Below, piece after piece: positions 27,137 to 35,210 of a stretch of 64,000 nt of DNA; position 1 is the stretch's first letter; the number at the start of each line of letters is the position of its first letter. The DNA is taken from the NCBI GenBank assembly GCA_041684965.1, contig JAWLGR010000016.1:1-64000 (forward strand), in the 5' to 3' direction. The DNA comes from Mariniphaga sp041684965 (GTDB taxonomy: Bacteria > Bacteroidota > Bacteroidia > Bacteroidales > Prolixibacteraceae). The notes beneath the pieces were generated by a model, which did no database searches, was not told where the DNA came from, and saw only the letters and a program-made list of their open reading frames with translations. The position numbers were made by a program, and so were the translations under genes.

Positions 27137-27595
27137 ATGAAAAAGAACTTTTTGCCCATTGCAATAGACATTTCGGAAGAGAAAATCCTTATTGTGGGAG
27201 GAGACCGGAGTGCATTAAAGAAGTTGGAAATTTTACAGCGGTATGGTGCCGAAGTAGAAGTACTTGCAAAAAAGATATGTACTGAAATCAGGCAAAAAGG
27301 TATAGTTTTTTACGAAACAGAATACCATCCAAAATTCCTGAAGGACTACCTGCTGGTGTATTCATGCACCAATAATGAAGTACTCGACCGTAAAATTTCT
27401 GAAGATGGCAAGGCAGCAGGCGTTTTAGTGAACATTCACGATAAACCGGCAATGTGCAGATTCATTTCACCGGCAATATTCAGGGAAAATAATATTTCAA
27501 TCGCTGTGAGTTCAAATGGCGAGGATGTTTACGAATCAATCAGGATTAGAAATTATATTGAGAAACACTTAAAAACAAACAACTCTACACAATGA
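27137..27595 (+). CDS. Precorrin-2 dehydrogenase (siroheme synthase N-domain, SirC/Met8-like)
   Basis: Protein of 152 residues. The Rossmann NAD-binding loop is ILIVGGDRSALKKLEIL. The segments LLVYSCTNNEVLDRKISEDGKAAGVLVNIHDKPAMCRFISPA are typical of the CysG N-terminal domain. It oxidises precorrin-2 to sirohydrochlorin. Met8 and CysG-type enzymes also insert iron, but this protein is shorter than both and ends soon after the Rossmann part, so chelatase activity is uncertain. ATG at 27137 is preferred; the frame is open to 27101. Its end overlaps cysJ by four bases. Confidence 0.88.
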   Translation: MKKNFLPIAIDISEEKILIVGGDRSALKKLEILQRYGAEVEVLAKKICTEIRQKGIVFYETEYHPKFLKDYLLVYSCTNNEVLDRKISEDGKAAGVLVNIHDKPAMCRFISPAIFRENNISIAVSSNGEDVYESIRIRNYIEKHLKTNNSTQ

Positions 27596-29376
27596 ACTTA
27601 AAAACGAATCCATTAACTTCAAGTCAGCTCTCGGCGCTGGAGCAGGTAACCCGGGAACTTACCCCGGAACAAATTCTATGGTTGAGCGGTTACCTCGAAG
27701 GAAGACTTGCTGGTATTCAGTCAAATGGTAAAGAAACGACTGCAATAGCTGCTATTGACAGTCCGGCTGAAACATCTGCAAACCTGACTATATTGTTCGG
27801 CACTGAAACCGGAAGGTCAGAAGCCCTGGCTGCAAAACTTGCAGAGAAAGCCACAGGAAAGAATATTAAAGTACACGTCGTCAGTATGTACGATTATAAT
27901 CCCCGAAAGCTGAAGGAAGAAAATAATATTGCAGTTATAGTAAGTACACATGGGGAAGGTGAACCCCCTGCAATGGCTGAAGATTTTCATAAATTTATAA
28001 CCAACGGACGCGCAACCCGGATGGAAAATGTAAATTATTCAATCCTGGCCCTGGGAGATAAATCATATAAGCATTTTTGCCAGACAGGAATGGACATCGA
28101 TTCTGCTTTTTCCAGGCTTGGAGCAGAAAGCATAACACCCCTGATAAAATGTGATGTAGATTATGAAGAAGAAGCCGAAGCCTGGATGAACCTACTTTTA
28201 CAGAAAATAGCACCTGCTAAAGGAAAAACTAAAAACGGAAGGGATGTAGTTAAGAAGATTGTTACTGATTATTCAAGAAACAACCCGTTCATGGCTACCC
28301 TGCTGGAAAAAGTAAAAATTACGGGACGGGATTCAGACAAGGAAGTTTACCACCTGGAACTTTCACTTGAAGGATCGGGGTTAAACTATGAACCGGGTGA
28401 TGCAGCAGGTATTATTACTCAAAATCCGGCATTGCTGGTAGAACAGATAATTCAAAAGGCTGGATTCAAATCATCTGATACCATCACCCTGAAAACAGGT
28501 GAAATTAGCATCGAAAAAGCATTCACACACCACCTGGAAATTACATTGCTGACACGTGAAGTAATTCAAAGCTATTTTATAAAAACTGGCAATAATGAAT
28601 TAGAAACTCTTCTTGGCAATGACCATCTGCTTGATGAGTATCTTTATGGCAATGATTTACTCGACCTGCTGGAAGATTTTCCCTTTGAATGGGAGGCGCA
28701 GGATCTGGCAGATATATTAAGGCCGTTACCACCCCGTTTGTATTCCATATCTTCAAGTCAGGAAAATGTTGGAGAGGAATTGCATTTAACCGTTTCGGTA
28801 GTGCGCTATCAGCGGAAAAACCGGAATCGTACCGGGGCCTGCTCATCCTACCTGTCGCTTTGCCTTGATAAGGGACATAAAGTACCGGTTTATATTGAAA
28901 AGAACCCGAAATTCAGACTACCCGCAAACGGATCGCCCATTATAATGGTAGGTGCCGGTACGGGTATTGCTCCTTATCGCGCCTTTATGCAGCACCGGGA
29001 AAGCCTTGGAGTAGATGGAGATTCATGGCTCTTTTTTGGAGACCGAAGATTTCAATCCGATTTTTTATACCAGCTTGAATGGCAAAAGCTCCTGAAAACA
29101 AAACATCTTAAAAAAATGGAAGTAGCTTTTTCCCGCGATCAAAAAGAGAAAGTTTACATACAGCATAAATTGTTTGAACACCGGACGGAGATTTTCCAGT
29201 GGCTCGAGAAAGGGGCCTACTTCTATTTGTGTGGTGACCGGAAAAACCTGGCAAATGATGTCAATAAAACCTTATTGGAAATTATCCGGACTGAAGGCGG
29301 TGTAAATAAGGAGGAAGCAATAAGCTATGTAAAGCAGTTGAAACGCCAGAAACGATTTCAGTATGATGTTTATTAA
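27592..29376 (+). CDS. cysJ: Assimilatory sulfite reductase (NADPH) flavoprotein subunit
   Basis: Protein of 594 residues. Flavodoxin-like FMN domain (about 60-205, ILFGTETGRSEALAAKLAE), FAD-binding region (RLYSISSSQ) and NADPH-binding region (VGAGTGIAPYRAFMQHRE, YFYLCGDRKNLANDV), ending in the canonical aromatic residue region FQYDVY. It passes electrons from NADPH to the CysI hemoprotein. It overlaps the preceding gene by four bases and precedes cysI by 17 bases. Confidence 0.96.
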   Translation: MNLKTNPLTSSQLSALEQVTRELTPEQILWLSGYLEGRLAGIQSNGKETTAIAAIDSPAETSANLTILFGTETGRSEALAAKLAEKATGKNIKVHVVSMYDYNPRKLKEENNIAVIVSTHGEGEPPAMAEDFHKFITNGRATRMENVNYSILALGDKSYKHFCQTGMDIDSAFSRLGAESITPLIKCDVDYEEEAEAWMNLLLQKIAPAKGKTKNGRDVVKKIVTDYSRNNPFMATLLEKVKITGRDSDKEVYHLELSLEGSGLNYEPGDAAGIITQNPALLVEQIIQKAGFKSSDTITLKTGEISIEKAFTHHLEITLLTREVIQSYFIKTGNNELETLLGNDHLLDEYLYGNDLLDLLEDFPFEWEAQDLADILRPLPPRLYSISSSQENVGEELHLTVSVVRYQRKNRNRTGACSSYLSLCLDKGHKVPVYIEKNPKFRLPANGSPIIMVGAGTGIAPYRAFMQHRESLGVDGDSWLFFGDRRFQSDFLYQLEWQKLLKTKHLKKMEVAFSRDQKEKVYIQHKLFEHRTEIFQWLEKGAYFYLCGDRKNLANDVNKTLLEIIRTEGGVNKEEAISYVKQLKRQKRFQYDVY

Positions 29377-29393
29377 ATTTAACAGTGAAAACC

Positions 29394-31094
29394 ATGAGTG
29401 AAGAAATAAACTGGAAAGAATTATCGGAAGTTGAGAAAATTAAATACAACAGTAATTACCTGCGCGGCACCCTGGAGAAGAGCCTGTCAGATCCGTTAAC
29501 CGGTGCAATCTCCCCTGCCGACAGCCAGCTATCCAAGTTTCACGGCACCTATCTGCAATGGGATCGTGACATTGATAAGGAACGGAAACAACAAAAACTG
29601 GAACCGGCCTATTCATTTTTAATCAGGGTACGCATACCCGGAGGTCTAGTCAACCCGCAGCAATGGCTTAAAATAGATGAGTTGGCCGATAATTATGCCA
29701 ACAGTACGTTAAAGATAACCACCCGCCAGACCTTCCAGTTACACGGAGTACTAAAGAAAAACCTAAAAAAAACTATCCGCCAGATAAATGATAGCCTGCT
29801 CGATACAATAGCTGCCTGTGGTGATGTCAACCGCAATGTAATGTGCCATGCCAATCCGGCTGAATCGCCGCTGCATCCTGAAATCATCGGACTGGCTATT
29901 GAAATCGGGAGCCATCTCATTCCACGGAGTACAGCCTATCATGAAATCTGGCTCGATAAAAAGCTGGTGGCCGGAAGCAAGGAAGAAATTGAACCATTGT
30001 ATGGCCGGCGTTACCTGCCCCGTAAATTTAAAATAGGCATTGTTGTACCTCCACAGAATGATTGTGATATTTTTTCTCAGGACCTGGGATTTATTGCCAT
30101 TGTGGAAAAAGAAAAAATAACGGGTTACAATGTGGTGGTGGGTGGTGGCCTGGGCTCAACTTTCGGTATGCCTTCAACTTATCCCCGTACCGGTAGTATT
30201 ATAGGCTTCTGCAGGCCGGAACAGGTGCTTAAAATTGCAGAACAGGTAGTAATAATCCAGCGCGATAACGGTGACCGTCAAAACAGAAAGCTGGCTCGTT
30301 TAAAATATACTATTGACCGGCTGGGACTTGATTGGTTTATAAATGAGCTTCAAAAACAATCCGGCTGTTCCCTAAGCAAAGCAAAACCTTTTAAATTCAC
30401 CCGGAATGGTGACAATTACGGATGGAGGAAAGGAACCGACAACAAGTGGCATCTGACTTATTTTGTGGAAGGAGGCCGTATAAAAAACAATGGCAAAAGC
30501 CAGTTAAAAAGTGCCCTGCGTGAAATAGCTTTTATCAGCGACGGAAATTTTATACTCACCGGCAACCAGAATGTTATTGTTTCAGGAGTTTCCGAAACAG
30601 TAAAAACAAAAGTCGACACCATCTTGAAAAATCACAACGTTTCACCAGGCAGCATCTCCGGGATGCGTAAAAATTCCATATCATGCGTGGCTTTGCCTAC
30701 CTGCCCTCTTGCTTTTGCAGAAGCCGAACGGTATTTACCCTCTCTGATAACCAAATTGGAAAAAAAGCTAAAAGAATATGGATTGATGAAAGAAGAAATA
30801 GTTATTCGCATGACCGGATGTCCAAATGGATGCGGGAGGCCTTCACTTGCTGAAATAGGATTGATAGGAAAATCGCAAGGTTATTACAATTTGTACCTGG
30901 GGGGCAGCTTCAACGGAAACCGGTTAAACAGGCTTTATAAGGAAACACTGTCAGAAAAACAAATCCTGCAAGAGTTGCACCCTATTTTTAAAGATTATGC
31001 TGAAAACCGTAATGAGCATGAAAAATTCGGAGATTTTGTAATCCGTACCAATTATGTTGCTGAAGTAAAGGAAGGAAAAGAATTTCAGCATTAA
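29394..31094 (+). CDS. cysI: Assimilatory sulfite reductase (NADPH) hemoprotein subunit
   Basis: Protein of 566 residues that reduces sulfite to sulfide with six electrons. The coupled siroheme/[4Fe-4S] ligands are in CVALPTC and TGCPNGCGRPSLAEIGLIG near the C-terminus. Substrate-binding basic residues occur in TTRQTFQLHGV and NVMCHANP. The ATG at 29394 is chosen over a GTG at 29385. It needs siroheme, which the flanking precorrin-2 dehydrogenase and CobA help make. Confidence 0.97.
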   Translation: MSEEINWKELSEVEKIKYNSNYLRGTLEKSLSDPLTGAISPADSQLSKFHGTYLQWDRDIDKERKQQKLEPAYSFLIRVRIPGGLVNPQQWLKIDELADNYANSTLKITTRQTFQLHGVLKKNLKKTIRQINDSLLDTIAACGDVNRNVMCHANPAESPLHPEIIGLAIEIGSHLIPRSTAYHEIWLDKKLVAGSKEEIEPLYGRRYLPRKFKIGIVVPPQNDCDIFSQDLGFIAIVEKEKITGYNVVVGGGLGSTFGMPSTYPRTGSIIGFCRPEQVLKIAEQVVIIQRDNGDRQNRKLARLKYTIDRLGLDWFINELQKQSGCSLSKAKPFKFTRNGDNYGWRKGTDNKWHLTYFVEGGRIKNNGKSQLKSALREIAFISDGNFILTGNQNVIVSGVSETVKTKVDTILKNHNVSPGSISGMRKNSISCVALPTCPLAFAEAERYLPSLITKLEKKLKEYGLMKEEIVIRMTGCPNGCGRPSLAEIGLIGKSQGYYNLYLGGSFNGNRLNRLYKETLSEKQILQELHPIFKDYAENRNEHEKFGDFVIRTNYVAEVKEGKEFQH

Positions 31095-31132
31095 AAAAAG
31101 ATATTAACAATAATTTATTAAACAGAAACATC

Positions 31133-31972
31133 ATGCGTAAAAATATTTCAATATTAGGTTGTGGTTGGCTGGGCACTGCCCTGGGGTTGTACCTCTCTGC
31201 CAAAGGTTGGGGAGTCAAAGGATCGACCGCATCACAAGTAGGCTGCAATCGTCTGGAAACATTGGGCATTGATACCTATTACATTAAAGTAGAACCCGAT
31301 TCGGTTGAAGTGGATTACATGAACTTCTTCAATACCGATGTACTCGTTATTTCCCTGCCTCCACAAAGAAAAGAAAACATCAGGGAGCTGTTTCCGAGGC
31401 AAATCGATCAGGTAATTCAGTACATTCATCATTTAGATATCCCAAAAGTAGTGTTCATTTCCTCAACATCGGTTTACAGAAATACCAATGATACGGTGCG
31501 GGAAGGGGATGAAGGATTCCCTGAAAAGCCTGTGGGCTATGCATTACTGGAAGCTGAAAACAGATTGCTTGGTTTGAAGGGAGTAGCCACATCTGTAGTG
31601 AGATTTGGGGGTCTCATTGGTACCGATCGCAATCCGGCCCAATACTTACCCGGAAAACAGAATGTGCATGCAGGAGCCCCGGTAAACCTCATCCATAGAA
31701 ACGATTGTGTAAAAATTATTACAGAAATCATCGTGCAGGAAAGATGGGGAGAAGTATTCAACGCCTGCTGCCCGGATCATCCAACAAAACTGGAGTTTTA
31801 TACTAAAGCAGCCCAGATACGAAAGGTGTCACCTCCGGAATTTACAAATGGCACCGGGAATTATAAAATTGTCAGCAGTGATAAGCTAATCGGACAACTG
31901 GGATATACTTTTGAATATCCTAATCTTATGAACTATTTAAAAGAACTGGAAGAATGGGCTTATCGTATCTGA
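31133..31972 (+). CDS. NAD(P)-binding short-chain reductase/epimerase-like protein (YeeZ-like)
   Basis: Protein of 279 residues. The Rossmann motif ISILGCGWLGTALGLYL is at the N-terminus, followed by VVFISSTSVYRNTND and the active-site-like Tyr of PVGYALLEAENRLL. This resembles the YeeZ branch of extended short-chain dehydrogenases, whose reaction is unknown. It is inside the siroheme/sulfite operon, and its end overlaps cobA by 19 bases, so a role in sulfur or siroheme metabolism is likely but unproven. Confidence 0.78.
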   Translation: MRKNISILGCGWLGTALGLYLSAKGWGVKGSTASQVGCNRLETLGIDTYYIKVEPDSVEVDYMNFFNTDVLVISLPPQRKENIRELFPRQIDQVIQYIHHLDIPKVVFISSTSVYRNTNDTVREGDEGFPEKPVGYALLEAENRLLGLKGVATSVVRFGGLIGTDRNPAQYLPGKQNVHAGAPVNLIHRNDCVKIITEIIVQERWGEVFNACCPDHPTKLEFYTKAAQIRKVSPPEFTNGTGNYKIVSSDKLIGQLGYTFEYPNLMNYLKELEEWAYRI

Positions 31973-32691
31973 TATCAATAGTGGGAGCCGGTCCCGGCGA
32001 CCCGGAATTGTTAACAGTAAAAGCAATGAACCGGCTGCAAAATGCCCAGGTGGTTTTATACGATGCCTTAATTAGTGAAGAATTACTTGAAATGGCACCA
32101 CCTGAGGCCATTAAAGTGTATTGTGGTAAACTAAATAATGATGGACAGGACCCCCGGAAACGACAGGACGATATCCATCATCAATTTTTATTCTGGGCTG
32201 AAAAAAACAAACGGATTGTCCGGCTGAAATCAGGTGACCCTATGGTATACAGCCGGGGGGTGGAGGAAATTAACTTTTGCCGCAGGCACCAGCTAAACTT
32301 TGAGGTAATTCCCGGTATTACTGCTGCTCTGGCCGGAGTCTCACTGTTTAATACTCCACTTACTCAGCGCGGGAAAAATAATATGATCCTTTTTTACACC
32401 GGAAGAAAAAACAATTGCGGATATCCGCAGGTAGAGTCGGTGGTAAATGTTCTTAAATCCGGCTCTCCTGTAATAATTTACATGGGATTGAGCCATCTGG
32501 TTGATTTGGCTGAATGCCTGATGAGCTATGGAATTGAGAAAACGATTCATGTGCAGATACTGTGCAGAATTTCACAAAATGGACAAAAAAAATACCGGAC
32601 AACCCTCGGTGAAGTGAAAAGCTTTCTGGAAATTAACAGACCCGAAACACCATCTATAATTATTATGGGAAAAAATTTAGAAGTTTTATAA
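31954..32691 (+). CDS. cobA: Uroporphyrinogen-III C-methyltransferase
   Basis: Protein of 245 residues. SAM-dependent tetrapyrrole methylase with VGAGPGDPELLTVKAMNRL at the N-terminus, LKSGDPMVYSRGVEEI and VIPGITAALAGVSLFNTPLTQRG, the SUMT signatures. It methylates uroporphyrinogen III twice to precorrin-2, the substrate of the dehydrogenase encoded first in this operon. Overlap with the YeeZ-like gene by 19 bases. Monofunctional, with no CysG fusion. Confidence 0.95.
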   Translation: MGLSYLISIVGAGPGDPELLTVKAMNRLQNAQVVLYDALISEELLEMAPPEAIKVYCGKLNNDGQDPRKRQDDIHHQFLFWAEKNKRIVRLKSGDPMVYSRGVEEINFCRRHQLNFEVIPGITAALAGVSLFNTPLTQRGKNNMILFYTGRKNNCGYPQVESVVNVLKSGSPVIIYMGLSHLVDLAECLMSYGIEKTIHVQILCRISQNGQKKYRTTLGEVKSFLEINRPETPSIIIMGKNLEVL

Positions 32692-33003
32692 AAATATGTA
32701 TTAATTATTACTGAACTCAAATGAAAACCATTGGTTTGCCATTTAAGACGATTACAGAAACGTAGTATGAATTGCAAGAATCAATGTAATAAGTTTTAAG
32801 TTCTATGTATTTTCTATATTAACTTCTTCGCATCCCTGGTAAACCTTAAAAATACAATTCCATTAAAAGAGTATGATTTTCTATTTCGGATTTTATTATT
32901 TTAGAATTAGCTGGTTTTTTTCCTTACCTGATATGTCTGTTCTTTACTTTTATCTGAGTCGGTAGAAAGTTTAACAATCAGCTGTGATACGGTAAATAAA
33001 TTC
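32692..33003. other. Intergenic region between convergent genes
   Basis: About 310 AT-rich bases between the end of the sulfite-reductase operon and the end of the EnvC-like gene. No ORF of note, no T-tailed GC-rich hairpin and no repeat seen. Confidence 0.45.
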
Positions 33004-34281
33004 CTATTTACTCAACCACTCTTCAGGATTTAGCTTTTGGTTTTCATTCCAAATCTGGAATTTTAATATTGTTTTATTGCCATCATCGGGATCAGTATAA
33101 ACTGTACCGATGGGTTGCCTCGCAGATACTTTATCACCGGTTTTCACAGTTACCTCACGCAGATTGGAATAAACTGACAAGTATTTCCCATGTCGAAGAA
33201 TTATCGCCGAGTTTCCGCCGGTAATCCCAAATACACGCGATACTTCCCCATTAAATACAGCACGTGCTTTAGCTCCAGGTTCGGTGGCAATATTAACTCC
33301 ATTGTTTCGTACCTGCACTTTTTCGAGCACAGGATGCCTGTGAATACCAAATTTTTCAGTAATAATTCCTCTCTCAACGGGCCATGGCAGTAGTAGCCGG
33401 TTTTGGGCAAAGTTATCACCCACCAGTTTCTGTTCTGGTGTAAGGCCATAGGCAGGTTCACCGGCAGCCCTCTTTCTGCTTGCTTCCTCCTCAATTATAC
33501 TTTGAATTTCGCGTTCAAGCTGTTGTTCTATTTTTCGCTGCTGTTCCAGCTTCTGACGCAGATCGCGCTGCTGGTTCTTTAATTTTTGCACTTCCTGTGA
33601 CTGCTGTTTCTGTTCGTTTGTAAGTTTACGGGCTTCCTCACGCGAATCGGCCAGCAGTTTTTCCCGGGCCTGCCTTTGTTCTTCCAGTTGTTCAGCTTTT
33701 TCATTCATCAGTAACTGCAACTGCCTCATAGTCTCTGCCTGACTGAGTCTGACCGATGAATACCTTTTCATATACAATAACCGTCGGTAGGCCTGGTTAA
33801 AATTTTCGGCCGATAATAAAAACAACAGAGGATTAACAGAATTATTATTTATATATGTCAACCGGATAAGTCGTGCATACTCAGCTTTCATTTTTTCCAA
33901 ATCTTCGGCCAACAAAGAAATTACCAACTGATTGTTGCTAATGGATTCACGGTAAAGCCTGATTTCGGTATTAAGCTCTGAAATCAATTGATTACGCTTA
34001 TTAATGTTGTTGTTTATTAATTGCAACCTGTTCACCGATGCTTTTTCCTGTTGCTGTACCTGATTCAGCAGACGTGAAGTGAGTTCAATTTCTTTGATTG
34101 TTTTTTGTTTTCTCTCCTGCAATTCGGATAACGGTTGTGCGCGGAGAGAAACCTGAATAAAAATAAATACCACTGCAAGTACCGGAATTACGAGGCACCG
34201 GGGAATTGAGCAATGATGCTGAAGATCTACCTGTATTTTCACTCCACTATTTTTCGCGTTATTTATTTGAATTGAAACCAA
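33004..34281 (-). CDS. EnvC-like murein hydrolase activator with degenerate LytM (M23) domain
   Basis: Protein of up to 425 residues. A signal segment (VIPVLAVVFIFIQVSLRAQ) precedes a long coiled coil (about 60-270, rich in Q/E/K/R), then a C-terminal LytM/M23 fold. The zinc ligands expected in active M23 peptidases are lost: the HxGxD-type motif reads NNGVNI, and the HLHF-type motif reads LKFQ. As in E. coli EnvC, the protein probably activates an amidase rather than cutting peptidoglycan itself. The start is uncertain: TTG at 34281 or GTG at 34242, with no ATG before the signal segment. Confidence 0.85.
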   Translation of the reverse strand: MVSIQINNAKNSGVKIQVDLQHHCSIPRCLVIPVLAVVFIFIQVSLRAQPLSELQERKQKTIKEIELTSRLLNQVQQQEKASVNRLQLINNNINKRNQLISELNTEIRLYRESISNNQLVISLLAEDLEKMKAEYARLIRLTYINNNSVNPLLFLLSAENFNQAYRRLLYMKRYSSVRLSQAETMRQLQLLMNEKAEQLEEQRQAREKLLADSREEARKLTNEQKQQSQEVQKLKNQQRDLRQKLEQQRKIEQQLEREIQSIIEEEASRKRAAGEPAYGLTPEQKLVGDNFAQNRLLLPWPVERGIITEKFGIHRHPVLEKVQVRNNGVNIATEPGAKARAVFNGEVSRVFGITGGNSAIILRHGKYLSVYSNLREVTVKTGDKVSARQPIGTVYTDPDDGNKTILKFQIWNENQKLNPEEWLSK

Positions 34282-34322
34282 AGATAAAAAAAAAGGGACC
34301 TCTGGATTATTGCTTCCGGTGT

Positions 34323-35207
34323 TTATCTTATACGGATCTGCTGGTAACGATCAGGAATATTTAATTCCACTGAATCTACTTTCTCGGTTGAAAAACCTCT
34401 CAATCTAATATTTAATTCGGTTAATTCATTCTCTGAGAAAATTTTCATGTCAATGGCCCCGGGGTAATCATAACCGTCAACTTTTACAAAATCACTAAAA
34501 TCAACTTCAAGCTTCCGGTCCTCTGAAGTATCTTCCATTATCATTCTTTCAAGAACAAAATTTTTCGGATTGAACATCAGTTTTCTGACTACTAATTCCT
34601 TGTTTTCATCATCTCCTCTTGTTCTGTGGTTCCTAACAGAGTACTTCTTTTGCTCATTGACTAAAACATTCGGGTTATTTACCTGATGCAGAACATACAT
34701 CCCGTCCTCGATCGAGGTATCAAATCTTCTGTAATCTCTGCCTGACCCGATCAGATTTGATTTTACAGGATTTGATAAAACCGCCTGAAACACATCGAAA
34801 TTTAGGTTGAAGTTTAACAGATTACTCAAATAGGAATAATCACTGTAAAAATAATTTTTATCTATGTAATTCACATAGGTTATGTTATCAGGTGTAAGAA
34901 GTATTCTTCCCACGGGAATGTTCAGCTTACTTACAGATGCAAGAATTTTTTCATCTTTTGTGGCTCTCAGGCTGGCACGGAAACTTGTTTTGCTCTCTTC
35001 ATTCTGAAACTGAACATTAATTCGCCGGATAGTCAAATCTTTGAATTCAAAGGCATTTTGTCTGGCCTGGTTCAGTAACTTATCGGCAGGAATGGGTTTC
35101 AGGCGAGCAGCAGGTATATCACGCGCCGTACGGCAAGAATACAACCCCGCCAGGACAGCAATAAATGACAGAATTAAAAATCTTTGGGTAATCATCCTTT
35201 TTAACAT
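34323..35207 (-). CDS. DUF4292 lipoprotein
   Basis: Protein of 294 residues with lipobox LYSCR, so lipid-anchored in the envelope. The body matches the Bacteroidota DUF4292 family, which has a LolA/LolB-like shape: FQNEESKTSFRASLRATKDEKILASVSKLNIPVGRILLTPDNITYVNYIDK. Such proteins sit between a TPR lipoprotein and an EnvC-like protein in many Bacteroidota, as here. Three bases separate it from the TPR gene. Function unknown, outer-membrane biogenesis suspected. Confidence 0.8.
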   Translation of the reverse strand: MLKRMITQRFLILSFIAVLAGLYSCRTARDIPAARLKPIPADKLLNQARQNAFEFKDLTIRRINVQFQNEESKTSFRASLRATKDEKILASVSKLNIPVGRILLTPDNITYVNYIDKNYFYSDYSYLSNLLNFNLNFDVFQAVLSNPVKSNLIGSGRDYRRFDTSIEDGMYVLHQVNNPNVLVNEQKKYSVRNHRTRGDDENKELVVRKLMFNPKNFVLERMIMEDTSEDRKLEVDFSDFVKVDGYDYPGAIDMKIFSENELTELNIRLRGFSTEKVDSVELNIPDRYQQIRIR

Positions 35208-35210
35208 CTG

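Noticed and set aside
28549..28564. CACGTG-centred sequence in cysJ (GACACGTGAAGTA)
   Set aside because: Outer bases differ from the parS consensus at several positions; CACGTG alone is too short to support a site.
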